Below are positions 10,800-22,953 of a stretch of 64,000 nucleotides of DNA, in pieces. A program made the translations under genes and the position numbers. Source of the stretch: Moringa oleifera (lineage: Eukaryota; Streptophyta; Magnoliopsida; Brassicales; Moringaceae); NCBI GenBank assembly GCA_021397835.1, contig JAJFZO010000566.1:6696001-6760000 (forward strand), in the 5' to 3' direction. Numbering within the stretch: position 1 is the stretch's first letter; each line of letters opens with the position of its first letter. The notes under the pieces are model-generated. The model was not told where the DNA came from, ran no database searches, and worked only from the letters and a program-made list of their open reading frames with translations.

Positions 10800-12390
10800 T
10801 GTAGCATGACAAAAAGACAAGAGCTGCCACTAATTTTTTAAGGTGTAATTGGTCACCTTTGAAAAATAAGGCTAATTGGTTTTAAAAATTGAAATCTAGG
10901 TCTGGGAGTAGATTACTTTTGAGGAAGGATTAGCACCCCTAAAACATCCATAATGTGTACCATCTTGATTTTTTTCTAAAATTATTTTTAAGGGTATTTT
11001 TTATCAAAGTATAAAAGATTTCGTACTTACTCGATCTTGATATACCAAAAAAAAAAAATAATAAGAAGAAGAAAAGTGTTTGCACTTGCTTGCCCTCTTA
11101 CATCTCCAAAAATAAAGAGTTTAAACTATATATTTCGTATTATAATGAAAATAAGCTTTTTATAGTCAAAATTATCATAAATAGGTTTTCTACTATGTAA
11201 CAAAGTCTTGTTACATTTATACAACTTAAATAGATTGAAGCATATAATTTAACAAAAACTTTAAAAATATTTAACTCAATCTTAGGCAGTTTTATCCTAA
11301 AAAAATAATATGATCTAGAGTTACAAGAAATCTATGCCTCTTAAAATTCGATACTCTTTATCTAGTATTCTTCCCCTTTTTTTTCAAGAAAGTGTGAGTA
11401 AAGAATAAAGAATTTCAAAGGAAATTATTTCTAATGGGAGAAAACGTGAATGAGAAAATGAAGTTAAAAGGAAAATTTTAACAGATTTTTTTTTTAGAGC
11501 TTTACTTGCTGTTTATTTATGGTTAAATTTGTCTTTCTATGCGTATCTTTATGGATCTATATATCTTAAATGCAAAAACTCGACCTCCATTTATAAAAAA
11601 GTGTGCATGTTAGGAACAAGTCATAAGCGAGTGTTGTGCGCCCAACATCTCCAACAAGCTGAGTAGACTTTACCTTCTTGGTGAGGCTTGTCAATTTGTA
11701 TGAGACTCTTTTGATTTATTTTTGTCAATTTGAATTTCTTTTTGACACTCTCTGGTTGCTTGTAAGTGTCATGAGGTCATTATTTTCTCCAATCACCTTT
11801 GAAATGCCCAAGAATAGGTTTGCCAAGTTGTCAACTACTGCATCATCCAATTCTTTTTATTTCCTTGATTAATCTTGTACTTTGAGGATGTTTACAGTCT
11901 AATTTATCATTTCATCCTCCTTTGCATAATTTTGAGGCTAAATCTAGGTAAATTTGGTGAAGAATTTAGAGATGTTGAGTTGTAAAGACTACTATAAGGG
12001 TTACTGTCGAATGCCCTACCACATCATCAGTCTTCTTTTCTAAAAATTAGAGTATTGCCCCATCAATAACATTGCTTCCAATGATGAGGTATCGTGACAA
12101 TGACTTTGTGGTTAACGCCCTATCACATCATCAATCTTCATTTCTTTAGATGCAAACTACTCCCTCATCAATAGCAGCATTACATTAGTGGCTATACTAC
12201 TGATGCCCTACCACATCAATAGTCTTCCTTTCATGGAAGTAGAGTGCCATGTTATTGGCTTTACTACTGATGCCCTACCATGACATTAGTCTTCCTTTCT
12301 TTAAAAGTAGAACATTACTTCCAATGATAAGGTGCCATGTTAGTGGCTTTACAATTGACTGTGTAGGTCTACTAGCATGTTGAAACTTTT
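10800..12390 (-). repeat. LTR B, Tat-type LTR remnant (minus orientation)
   Basis: Starting at about 10800 the sequence matches the 3' end of the Tat-type LTRs read in reverse: GCCACTAATTTTTTAAGG, then GAGGAAGGATTAGCACCCC, then GTACC. It continues through the TTTGCACTTGC block near 11080, as in LTR A. Farther right are several copies of GCCCTACCACATCA(T)CAGTC, also typical of these LTRs. It shows the uninterrupted version of the site into which the MULE-like element of LTR A inserted. The right limit and target duplication are uncertain, so I cannot say whether it is a solo LTR or a fragment. Confidence 0.5.
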
Positions 12391-13540
12391 TAAAAGATTG
12401 TCCTTATGATAGACTCTGATTCTCAATTTAAGCTTTGAATTCTAAATCTCAATCATGAGACAAATCCCAATCTTAGACTTCATGGTTGAAATTCCAAATG
12501 TTGCCCTAATGATTTAAAGAAACCCAATCTTGGATTATGTTGGTAAAAATTTTGGATCTTAATTTCAATGATGGAAATCCTAAAGGATTATGTTGATCTT
12601 CAAAATCTAATGATAAGTAGACTCTTGAACTTCTCTTCAAAGATGGCAAACCTTAATTAGAATGTCATTGGTCTTCAAAGCTTAATGATAAAGAGACTCC
12701 TAAACTTGAGCTAAATGAAAAAAATCCCAAACCACGTCTTTAACTTTAAACTTGATCATGGCAACGACCATAGAGAAAAAAAAAAAACTCCTGATTGGAT
12801 TGAATTCTTCAAAACCCTACCAATCTTAACCTTAATGACAAGGAATTCAATTTGTATTTAGCACTAAAAAGAAATCCCAATTTAACAAACTCTTAACCTT
12901 GAACCAGATGAACAAAAATTATGATCTTGATCTTTGACTTTGATCCCTAGCTAAAAAACTCACAAGATTGAACCAGATGAAGAAAAATCATTATCTTGAT
13001 CTTTGACTTTGATCCTTAAGCTACCAAACTCTCGACCTTGAACTAAATAAAGGGAAATCCTGATCTTGATCTTGAACACTAATCTTCGAGCTAGGAAACT
13101 CTTGACCTTAAACCAAATGAAAGGAAATCCAAGTTTTAATCTTTGACTCTGAACCTCAATCTCGGAACTCTTAACCTTGAATGAAACGATGGGAAATCAT
13201 TATCTTGATATTTGACCTGAATCTCGAGCTAGGAATCACTTGACCGTAAAATGGATGGAAGGAAATCTTGATCTTGATCTTTGACTTCGAACCTCAAACT
13301 AGGAAACTCTCGATCTTGAACTAGATGAAAGGAAATCCTAATTTTGATCTTCAACTTTGAATTTCAACCTTGGAAACTCTTGACCTTGGACCTAGGTAAA
13401 AGGAAATTAGATCTAGGAGAACTCATGACTTGAGTTTACTCTCGATCTAATTGAAGATGTAAAGTTAAGTCTCGATCTTAAGCTAAAGATATAAAGTTAA
13501 AGCCCGATGACAGTCCTTAAATTATCTCTACATCTTTTAA
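12391..13540. repeat. Degenerate tandem array (ACTCTTGACCTTGAAC motif)
   Basis: About 1.1 kb consists of diverged tandem copies, roughly 60-70 bp each. They are built from words such as AACTCTTGACCTTGAACC, GATGAAAGGAAATCCT and GATCTTGATCTTTGACTTT. Copies are clearest at 12880-13420. Tandem arrays like this are common in the 3' untranslated region of Tat elements next to an LTR, so it may belong to the same insertion as LTR B. No ORF of note lies within it. Confidence 0.6.
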
Positions 13541-14159
13541 CCTGTGACTCAGCTAATTTCATTAAATTCATCTAAAAATCTAGTTTTCCATCCAAATTCT
13601 TGTAATTGTTGGTTTTTATATTGGTAATGTGTAACCTTTGCACTTTTGATTTACATGTCAAAAAATCAATGAAATGAATTTTTTTTATTCCTAAGCTCTT
13701 GTGTATTTTGTTTTTTTTTTAAATTGTAATTGTCGGTGAATACTTAGAAATGCATGTGAAGTTGAGAAGTATACTTTATTTACTTGAATTATATCTTGAA
13801 TACTTTGTTCACAATCACATTATAAGATATCTTGAAGCTGAATTGCTCTTTTGCTTGATGGTAACTTGTGTTTTACCATGCACTCTTGTGACTTAAAGTT
13901 AAGGTTTTTGATGACAAAATATTAGGAGTGCTCTTTTGTTTTTTGTTCATTATGGTCAGATGAATGAGCATGGCATTGCAAAAATTAAGGGGAGATTTTA
14001 TCAATTATAACTAAAATGCTTATTTCCTCTCAACTTTGGGTCTTGAAGGAAGCATGAGTTCAAGGGGAGCTTATGTTGCATATTTTAATGAGCTTTATAT
14101 TTTTGCTCTATATTTGGTAAAAATCTCTCAAGTATATTGGTGAAACCTGAGACCTAAAT
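13541..14159 (+). other. Unassigned noncoding stretch, possibly the continuation of the Copia 3' region
   Basis: I find no domain here. The sequence contains GATGACAAAATATTAGGAG and AAAATTAAGGGGAGATTTT (about 13908-14000), reminiscent of the purine-rich spacer and pre-LTR region of SIRE-like Copia elements. That would fit if LTR B and the array interrupted that element. The right border is the start of recognisable integrase at about 14160. Confidence 0.25.
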
Positions 14160-14945
14160 GGTCCATCTAAATTGAGGCTAAATTAATTTGGCCCATCGGT
14201 TTAGTCTAGTATTTATAGATTATTTTACTAAATGGGTAAAGGGTAGGTCTTATACCCATGTTACGAAACTGTGGTGCATCAATTCCTGAAGAAAGAGATC
14301 ATTTGTAGATATGAACCTTTGAAAAGAATTATTTTGGACAATACAACAAACTTAAACAACAAATAGATGAAAGAAATATGAGCTCAAATCAACATAAAGT
14401 ATCATAATTTAGCTACATATAGGCCCAAGATGAACGGAACAATAAAAGTAACTAACAAGAATATTAATAAGATTATTTAGAAAATGATAATGACTTATAA
14501 GGATTAGCATGACACATTGCCTTTAACCGTGCACGCTTGTAGAACTTCTGTTAGAATGTTAATGGGGGAACTCCCTATTCCTTAGTATATGGCACAGAAC
14601 CAATATTATTAATAAAGACACAAAATCTGCCTTATGGAGACTTAACTTAAGGAAGTTGAATGGATCAAAGCACAATACAAATAGCTAAGCATGATAGACA
14701 AAAAGAGATTAAGAGCTATTTGCTATGGGCAGCTCTATCAGAGTAGGATGGAGAAGGTATACAATAAGAAAGGAAATCCCAAAAAATTTAAGGAGGGGGA
14801 ATTAGTGTTAAAGTGTATTCTTGAGATGTGATAGACAAGAGGGACAAATAATCCTTTCATAGGGATGGACCATATGTGGTGAAGAAAGCTTCTCTATAGA
14901 AGCTTTTATTCTGTAAGAAATTTATGGGGAAGAGCTACCAAGCCT
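14160..14945 (+). pseudogene. Tat-type Gypsy integrase fragment, 5'-truncated
   Basis: The plus strand reads the core and C-terminal parts of a Tat/Ogre integrase through several stops: YFTKWVKGRSY..HVT near 14220, FLKKEIICRYEPLKRIILDN (second catalytic Asp), then YRPKMNGTIKVTNKNINKII, KEGELVLKCIL near 14790 and PYVVKKAS near 14873. The catalytic Glu of NGxxE reads as Lys in GTIKV. Everything upstream of the catalytic core (gag to RNase H) is missing, so the element is 5'-truncated at about 14160. Confidence 0.7.
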
Positions 14946-17013
14946 AATGAATTCATATATTATCAAAAAATACAATGCATGAAAGATAAATTCGATAAAG
15001 AGTTTTTTTTTTTTTTCAATTAGAGAAATCCAATGTATTAATATGCTCAAGAAAAAATGGACCAAGCTATACCAATAGTGAGGGAGTGAAGTTTTCATTC
15101 CTTCTTGTATATAATGACACCTAAAATAAAAAAATTGCTCCTTGTTACGTCATGCTGATGCAATATACGTTATATGATTAACTATTTGTTCAAAACAAAT
15201 TCAACCTCAAGATAAAGTTGATTTCTTAAAAAAGGAGGCAATCTTAATAAAATCAAGAGAAAAAATCATTCTTAGAGAAGAACATTATGAGAAAGTAAAA
15301 CCGTAGAGTATATATGGAGAGTGCCTCTATTGATAGAATCTTAAATCACTTATTAGATTAATCATTTTTTTGAGTAATTATATTTTCATGAAAGGACATC
15401 AAAAGTCAAAATAATCCTCTATTCCTCGACAAAAGAGAGAGGGAAGAGGAAGGAGAAAAAACATAAGAGAAAAAGCTTCCATTAACGAGTTATATGCTTT
15501 AATGACCAAGCAAAAAGGTTCATGATTTTTTTAAAAAATAGTAAAAATGTGTCATTCTTTACAATATCAAATGTCAAGATGGTTTTGACAAGAGACAAAA
15601 TTCATAGGGCACGTTGAGAAAGAAATTCAAAGTCTAAATTATCAAACATCAAGGATGATTTTAATAGAAAATGAGATATTTCTTTACAATGTCGAATGTA
15701 AAGGTTGATTTTGATAGGAGATAAAGTTCGTAAGGATGTTAAGAAGGAATTTTAATAGCTAGATTATGATACATTAAGGATGATTATGATGGAAGATAAG
15801 ATAGTTCTTTACACATCAAATATCGAGGATGATTTCGACAAGAGATAACACTTATGGGGCATGTTAAGAAAGAAACATTCCAACACCCAAATCATCACAC
15901 ATTAAGGATGATTCTGATGGAAGACGAAATACTTCTTTATAATGTTAAATGTTGTGGCAGTTCTAATAAGAGACAAGTTTGGTAGAGTATGTCGATGAAT
16001 AATTTTGATAGCCAAATCATCAAACTTGAAGGATGAATTCCAACAAGAAAGAGTCTATAAGGCATGTCGAGGAAAAATTTTGACAACCAGATCATTATAA
16101 ATCGATAGTGATTTCAATGGAAGATGAAACATTTCTTTAGAACGTCAAATATCAAGGACAATTGTGATAGGAGATAATAATCGTATGGCATGTTAAGGAA
16201 GAATTTCAATAACCAAATCATCATACATCAAAAATAATTTTGATGCAAGATGAGATATCTCTTTACTACATCAAATATCAAGGCTGATTCCAACAGAAGA
16301 CAAAGTTCATGAGGCATGCTGAGGAAGATTCTGAAAGCCAAATTGTCGTACATTAAGGATGATTCTAATGGAAGACGAGATATTTCTTTACAATATTGAA
16401 TGTCGAGGCAATTCTGATAGGAGACAATGTTCGCAAGACATATCAAGGAAGAATTTTGATAGTCAAATCATCTTATATCAAGGACAATTCCAATGGAAGA
16501 TAAGATCTTTTAGAACATTTCTACATGTCAAGCATCAAGGGTGATTCTTGTGGGAGACAAAAATTTTACTTCATTAAATATCGATGAAGAATTCTATCAA
16601 AAGATAACAGCCATCCAATATCAAAGTGAAACTTAAAAGTTATTTATCATCAAACGATGATGATGAATTTCATCATAAGATGAAAGTAGCAATCTTTCAT
16701 TAGAAGTTGAGGAAGAATTCTAATAGAAGATGTTATAACCAAGAAATTTTCAATGATAAGCCATGTATGTGTCATCAAAAGATGAGCAAGAATTTTATCT
16801 AGAATGATGGATAATCGTTATCAAACCAATTTCATAAAACAAACTTTAGTTTTAATCTTTTGTATGATTTATCAAAACATTAAAAAAATGAAAAAAAAGT
16901 ATATAAATGAGAGAATGCTTAAGAGAATGCAAAGAAGTTGTGAAGATAAACTTTCTTATCTCTTGGTCTTTGTTTTATTTTTAATTTTTTGAAAATAAAC
17001 AAATATGGGCAAC
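14946..17013 (+). repeat. Tat 3' untranslated region with ~125 bp tandem repeats and polypurine tract
   Basis: After integrase there is ~600 bp of unremarkable noncoding DNA. From 15540 to 16800 a tandem array follows with a period of about 125-128 bp. The word AAGGATGAT(T)xTxATxG starts at 15651, 15776, 15904 and 16355, each followed by AAGATGAGATATTTCTTTA. The array ends near 16800. The last bases before the LTR, AACAAATATGGGCAAC (16998-17013), sit where the polypurine tract should be, but it is degenerate. Short open frames here (16228-16446 and similar) are repeat shadows. Confidence 0.65.
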
Positions 17014-17899
17014 TGTTGATTCCCAAATTTTGCCCTCATTAGGAATCTAGAGCAGAGATACCAATGGCACTCTATAGCCTAAAGAATAACATCGTCGCTT
17101 TCATGAAAGATTATACAAATGGAGTTGGATGAGGGAGAAATTAGGTTTTTAAGGGAGAATCTAATAGGTAATCCCTTAGAAATGGACAGTAAAGTGTCAA
17201 GTTTTATATTTGAGTTTTTTGACACTCATCCTAAGGAGAGTCTACCTTATGAGGAAAGGTAACTTATGACTAAGGGGAGTCTGAAATTTAGAGAAGAGAC
17301 TAAGAGAGCACATTCTTGAGAGCAGGAAATGAATAATAGGACAAAGATCTTGTAACTAAGGAAAAAAGAGTGTCCAAGTATATCTTTAGGATTTTTGACA
17401 CTTTTCCCTTGTAAAGTCTACCTATGATAGGGGAAGAGTTTAAAGTTTCCAAAAATGAGTGAGAAAGAGTCTACCTAAGAGTATGAAATTAATATTAGGA
17501 CACTAAAATCTAATATCTAATGAAAGTAAACTCTCTACACTGTCATTTTCCAATTTCAACACTTTCCATAAAAAATGTCTACCCTATCCTCAAAAAAGAG
17601 CCTATATCTAGGTCCTAAATAAAGTCATGGGAATTTATTATAATGAAAGTTAAAGTTTAAGGTTTTTAGTGCTTCTTTGATACTTTGATCTTATCTAAAA
17701 TGATAGTATCTAAAAAATAGAATAGATAAGAGGGTTCTAGAAGAAGTCCATTTCATTCGCTACATTAAACAGATTAGATTGAGTATAAAATACAAAAAAA
17801 GAAATACATCAAATCAGTTTTTTCCTTAAGGTCAATAAACTCTTTATTCAAATTTTACAAAATTTAACTCATGGAGTCAATTAAGATAAAGACATGACT

Positions 17900-19700
17900 C
17901 CCTATGGGATCAAGCACTGTTAGAATAGCTTAAAAAGTAGAAGAGGTGCTAGTGGTAATGGTAATAGAATCTAGGTTCAGGTTAGGACACTGCTTTAGCA
18001 CTTTAGCTTAAGTATCCTTCTTGACCCCTTAAAAAACTTATCTATATTCCTCTAAAATCAGATTGTTCAACTCTTCACTATCCTTAAAGGCAGTTGTAAC
18101 TTTTTTTTTAATAGTGGCTAGCTTCTTTTGGTGTTCTTTCTTCAACTTTTCTTGCTGAAAATTCAAAATCTACCTTCATCTTTTCTATTTATGCTTCCAG
18201 CATAAAAATTTCTTAGTTATTTTTTTGCTTTTACTGCTTGAGGGTGGAGAATTCAACTATCAATTCTGCCCCTCTTTTCTTGGCCTCTTCAAGAGCTCTT
18301 TCAACCTCTTTGAATATAGATTCAACTTGGCTTTGATTCTTGTATTCCTTTGTTATTAAAGTAGGCTCTTATATAACATATAAAGAAAGAATGCTTAGGA
18401 AAGGTGTAAAATGTGCTAGTTAAAACACAAGAATACCTCACTTAGTAGGGAGGACATCTTTTCCAAGTGTGCCTTTTTCATATCTGGTAAGGTTGAAGAG
18501 GTTAAGGCTGGTAATGCCACTTCTTGAATAAAATTTTTGATTTTTTAAGCTTGAGAAATATGGTGATTGTTGTAGTCTCCTATTGAGTGGAGAAGTGTGC
18601 AAATGTCACCATTTGAGAAGGCATACTCTATTAGGTGTTTATCGTTTTTAGTAAGAGTGCTACCATCTTGCCATTCTTAAAAGAAGAGCTTTGAGGTGTA
18701 TTCTCAACTACCTTTTCGAAACTCCTTTTTCCAGCTCTAGGCATTATCAAAAAATGATTTGCAAAAAATATAAAAAGGAATTAATAAGAGTCTATTGAAA
18801 GCATGAACTTATATTATGAAATAAGTTGATCTTACCTGACAATGATGAAGATCTGGCTCATTTAGAGGGAAGGGTATAGAAACATTTCTAGGATGAAGTT
18901 TCTTGCAAGGGACAGAAGACCATGGAAGGTGGAAGATGAATTACTAAAGCAGACTCTAAGGAAAAGTGTTCTTCTTGAGAGAAAGTGTGAGAGGAGGGTT
19001 AGAGAGCTCTTTAAAAATTGACACTAGAATAAGCTCTTGGGCTATACGATTAGAGTGCACTCTAGCTATCCATGAATAATTAAGAATGCAAACATAGGTA
19101 GACTCTTATTACTATTTACTAGAGTCTTCCTAGAAATAGAAAGAAGCTTATAATGGGTAATATCAATGCCATAATCTTAATTAAGTTAAGTCCATTGATT
19201 GATCCTAGGACGAATTTTATTATAGAACACATGAAGATAGGATTTTCTCCACTGCTTTACTACCTTGGGAAGGTAAAAAGAATAAAAAATAGTGGGGGCC
19301 TCTTTGATGAAAAGGTACCATAATTTCATAGGCCGTCACTAAGTTAGTTTATAGTTGTTTCAGCTCAACAAATCTAGAAAAAAAATTAAGGATGATAAAT
19401 CTATAATTCCTAAATGTAAGCACCTAGTAGAGAAAGCAATCGAGATTCTTTAGGAATTGAGAACTATATGAAAAGGGGATATTTATAATTTTCACAAGTT
19501 ACTTTAAAGAATATGTTTAGAGGAAGTCCTAAGGCTCCTTTGAGACATTCTTTGAACACACAGAGGATGCTTAGCTTTTCAGACTAGGGCCTCTCATCAA
19601 GAGTGGGTATCACTATGCTTACTAAGGTGGGGATCTCATATGTTTTCTTAATCCTAACCAAATTTTTATTGATAATCATGGAAGAATTTACAAATTCCAT
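17900..19700 (-). pseudogene. Antisense gene remnant in LTR C (copy of the one in LTR A)
   Basis: On the minus strand a reading frame begins MEFVNSSM at 19700. It continues with a conserved FKECLKGALGLPLN-like block near 19530, equivalent to the block in LTR A, then a donor GTAAGATCAAC after CATTGTCAG near 18836. A second exon starts near 18745 (MPRAGKRSFEKVVENTPQSS). A charged, coiled-coil-like segment (FKEVERALEEAKKRGAELI) lies at about 18240-18330. Stops are frequent. Shared start, intron position and exon order with 2916-4790 show that this was once a real gene carried antisense in the LTR. Confidence 0.5.
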
Positions 19701-20849
19701 TTTAGCTAGAATAAATGAAAAGAAAAGAGTCAAATAGAATGAAATTTATTTAGAGAGAGAAAATTCTTCGCTAAAAGAAAATAAAACTCGCCTTGATAGA
19801 GTTTATAAAAATCAGGGAGAGTAAAAGTTAGTTTCTAAAGTAAAAACATGAGGAAGATTATAAAAAAGACTAAACATTTGAAAGAAAACCTCTCAAAAGA
19901 GAAATTAGCCATTGAGGCAAGGCTATCATGAAGAATAGGTTATTTGAAAAAAATGTTGCTGACATGGCAGAGTGAACTGACATGGCATGGTGTGGCTGAG
20001 GCATTGCTAATGATGTGTAATGAGAAGATGACATGTTAGGGTGTTATTTGAGAATACCTCTATTAATAAGGTAAATTAGCTATTAACAATATTAAGGTGT
20101 AATGATATGGCAAGGGGATCTAGTTGGTAAGGCACTAGTGTTGTGACATTGATGAAACGACAGGATTAGAGCTACATTCAATTATCCATTCATTAAATGA
20201 TATGGTAGGATGTTATTCAGCACCAATAATGAGGTTGCAAGGTTGGAGCTACACTTACTTATTGATTCATTAATTGACATGGTAGGACATCATTCAGTGT
20301 CATGCCACATCAGTTTAGAAGGATAACAAGCAAAAATAAACTAATATGGTAGGTAGCACTGATTTACATTTGAATAGAAGAAGACCTCCCTTGTCACCAG
20401 TGAATTCCCACATGGCAAGAAAACCTACAAACATGGTAGTCTATCCAAAGGTGGCATACATTATAACATAGTTCAAGCTAAATTCTTTAGTTAGATGATG
20501 AAATCCATGTATACAAAGAATGGAAAAAATGCATTAGAAGACTAAAAATTACAACACAAAATCAAAATCAAGCCTTAAGTCTTAAGTAATTGAGTGGCAT
20601 GATGGAAGTTAGCTAGGTAGACTTGTTCTTGAGTTATCTAAGTGAAGTTCGAAGGAATCAAAGGTGTGGCTCCACCTAGATGAAGCCAGAGAGTGTCAAA
20701 ATCAAGTTAAAATTAACCAAAAAAAAAAAACCCTAGAAGAATTTCAATGGGCACTGCGAGATCGGGCAGACTTTTTTGAGCTTGAAGGTAGAGGTTGCTA
20801 GGTGCATTGCACCTGCCCACCATTTGCTGCTAATTTGCACTATTGAATC

Positions 20850-20857
20850 TATATAAA
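20850..20857 (+). promoter_or_regulatory. TATA-like box of LTR C
   Basis: TATATAAATG at the centre of CTATATAAATGAATG sits ~780 bp before the LTR end, a plausible position for the U3/R promoter that would drive plus-strand transcription into the leader and ORF1. No transcript evidence is available from sequence alone. Confidence 0.3.
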
Positions 20858-21629
20858 TGAATGATAGATTTCTAGTTTTATAGGATACAGATGCATCAAA
20901 CAGAGATCAAGTATTCTCATTGCTTTCATAGACACTCACAATAAAAGAAAATTCTCTTAAAAAAAACCTTTTTATAATTTCTTTTAGTTTTCATTAGAGT
21001 TTTTGTTTTTTATTAAAGAAACTTCCGTTTGAAATCTTGTATCCATTCATATTAAAGAAAAGAGGAATTCTACAAATAGTGCAAGGGACTTCAAGAGGTA
21101 TCTATACACTCTTTTCTTGAATTCATTTATTGTAACATATTTATTTTCTTGGATAAACTTGCATGAGCTGAGTTATCTATCTTTAGATTCTTCTTAAGTT
21201 ATACACGTTAATCTATTTAATATGTTAGTAGAAAATCAAACTAGAAAAATTTATTTTTATAGTGTATATATATATTAGCATTTTATTTTTAAAAAAGAAA
21301 AAAGGTGAGAAAATGCAAACCACTTCCTTTTTTCCAAAAATATTTTGGTACATCAGGATGGACTAAGTATGAAGTCCTAGGTACTTTGACTAGAATATCT
21401 CTAAAATTATTTTTCAGGAAAAGAAATCAAAAAGGTCCTAATGTTTAGTCGTTGTCAAGGTGCTAATCTTTCCCCAAGCGTAAATGACTCATGGTCTCAA
21501 CATCTCAAAATTTTTTAACCAATTAACCTTACTTTAAGATAGTGGCCAATCACACCTAAAAAGATTAGTGGTAACTCTTAATTTTTGTTCACGTTGTGGG
21601 TTATTTTAGTTGAAACCCTAGTTGTGACA

Positions 21630-21650
21630 GTTGGCAACTCTACTCGGGAT
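21630..21650 (+). other. Primer-binding site next to LTR C
   Basis: GTTGGCAACTCTACTCGGGA directly follows the LTR end TGACA. It matches in form the TGGCGACTC..CTGGGGA primer-binding sites common in Tat-type elements. A tRNA 3' end would pair here to start minus-strand synthesis. This fixes the right border and orientation of LTR C. The tRNA species is not determined. Confidence 0.55.
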
Positions 21651-22289
21651 TAAACTTAGAATCTCTGGCTTCGTAGAAAGTGACGTCAAAATTTTGATTT
21701 CTTTCTTATTTTATATTTATGCTTTACTTTATTGCTCGTTATATTCACTTTAATAACTATTCATCATACAGCACACACAATAGAGCATAACATAAGCTAT
21801 AAACTTGATCTTCACTCTCTAGGGGAAATATATGTAGCCATGCTTCATAAAGGAAACTTCTCCTCCGCAAAGCTGGTGAAGTATTTCACTTAGATTGCCT
21901 AGGACGTGTTGTCAATCATGGATGTTTTAGGGCGCTCTTATTAGTCCAATGAAAGCAATTTAAGAACCTTTAGAAGCCATTCTTTCCTTGTATAGCCAAT
22001 GCATCTATTTAACTTAACATAGAGCCATGGTTCAGATTAGAGAAAATAAAACTAGTAAGGACTCACATAATGAATCATTATATTCTGTATTAGTTAGAAA
22101 TTAATTCTTTATCATGCATTCTTTTATTAATTTCTTAGAAACATAAGAATTTCATCGATCCTTTTATATCCGAATACATCTTGTTTGGTCTGAAAAAGAA
22201 TAGTCAGAGAAAGGAGATGGCCTAAGTATCAATTTCAAAACTGAGGTGGATTACCAATTGAGGTTAGATTGGTAAAGAAAAATGGATTA
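21651..22289 (+). other. 5' leader of the plus-strand Ogre/Tat-like element
   Basis: This noncoding leader lies between the primer-binding site and ORF1. Its second half (21990-22205) is the inverted counterpart of window positions 1-222, showing that the two elements are of one family. I see no ORF or structured element in it. Confidence 0.5.
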
Positions 22290-22953
22290 GTAGAATTGAC
22301 CACGTTATGGGAGATGATGAATGGAGAAGATCAAAGAAGATTTGATCATGAATATGGGTATATTAGACATTTTCTTAAGGCCCTAATCGAGAAGTCCTTG
22401 ATTTGAGGGGTAGTTTCTTTTGGAGCCCTTCTCACCAGCATTTTAGTTTCAGTGAATGTGATCTTATACCAACTTTGGAGTAGTACATCTTATAGTTAGG
22501 GCTAAAGTAAGTAAAGCCCTATAAGTTATACATAAGAAAGAAGAAGATATTAGCTGAGAAGCAACTAGGAACTCTTTTGGGGATCTGCAAAAGTGAAGTC
22601 AGGAAAGTTATTCATCATTAAAGAACCCTCAATTTTGTTACACAAGAATTCCTTTCCCCCATTTTAAAGAGCATATAATAGAAGAATTAGGAAGAAACGG
22701 GCGAGTGTCAGCGATCTATGGTCTTCTAATATTCCCTAAAATGCAAAGGCAAGTGGAAGTTTCAATTGTGAACTTATTGATGGCATATCTTTATGGAGTA
22801 AATCCAATCCCATTGATATTAGTAGAAACTTTGAGATCTCTAGGATATTACATGAGAAATGGAGGAGGATATGTACTAGAAGGAATTCCTTTACTTTTTA
22901 CATGGCTCAAAAGCCATCTCAGAATGAATAGGGAAATATCCAAAGCTCGATAA
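22290..22953 (+). pseudogene. Extra ORF1 of an Ogre/Tat-like element (DUF7745-like), truncated
   Basis: Across frames the plus strand reads QRRFDHEYGYIRHFLKAL, then FWSPSHQHFSFSECDLIPT (about 22420-22470). An open stretch at 22705-22953 follows with IYGLLIFPKMQRQVEVSIV, NPIPLILVETLRSL and GIPLLFTWLKSHLRMN. This succession resembles the plant domain annotated DUF7745, which is typical of extra ORFs upstream of gag in Tat/Ogre elements. Its role is unknown. Stops and frameshifts occur before 22705, and sequence of another element begins soon after 22953, so gag and pol are missing. Confidence 0.5.

Larger units (their letters stand above)
17014..21629 (+). repeat. LTR C, 4.6 kb Ogre/Tat-like LTR
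   Basis: The LTR starts TGTTGATTCCC and ends GTTGTGACA, with TG/CA borders. On its left are the tandem repeats and integrase of a plus-strand Tat element. On its right are a primer-binding site and a 5' leader. Reverse-complement homology with LTR A runs along its whole length. It contains a TATA-like site (20850), tracts of GACATGGCA-type words (19970-20300) shared with LTR A and LTR B, and an antisense gene remnant (17900-19700). Confidence 0.65.

Noticed and set aside
10532..10807. 91-codon minus frame as a gene
   Set aside because: The plus strand gives a better match to a plant transposon protein; the minus frame is probably a shadow.
22705..22953. An intact small cellular gene
   Set aside because: The wording fits the Tat/Ogre extra ORF1, and similar sequence continues upstream through stops, so it is a retroelement fragment.
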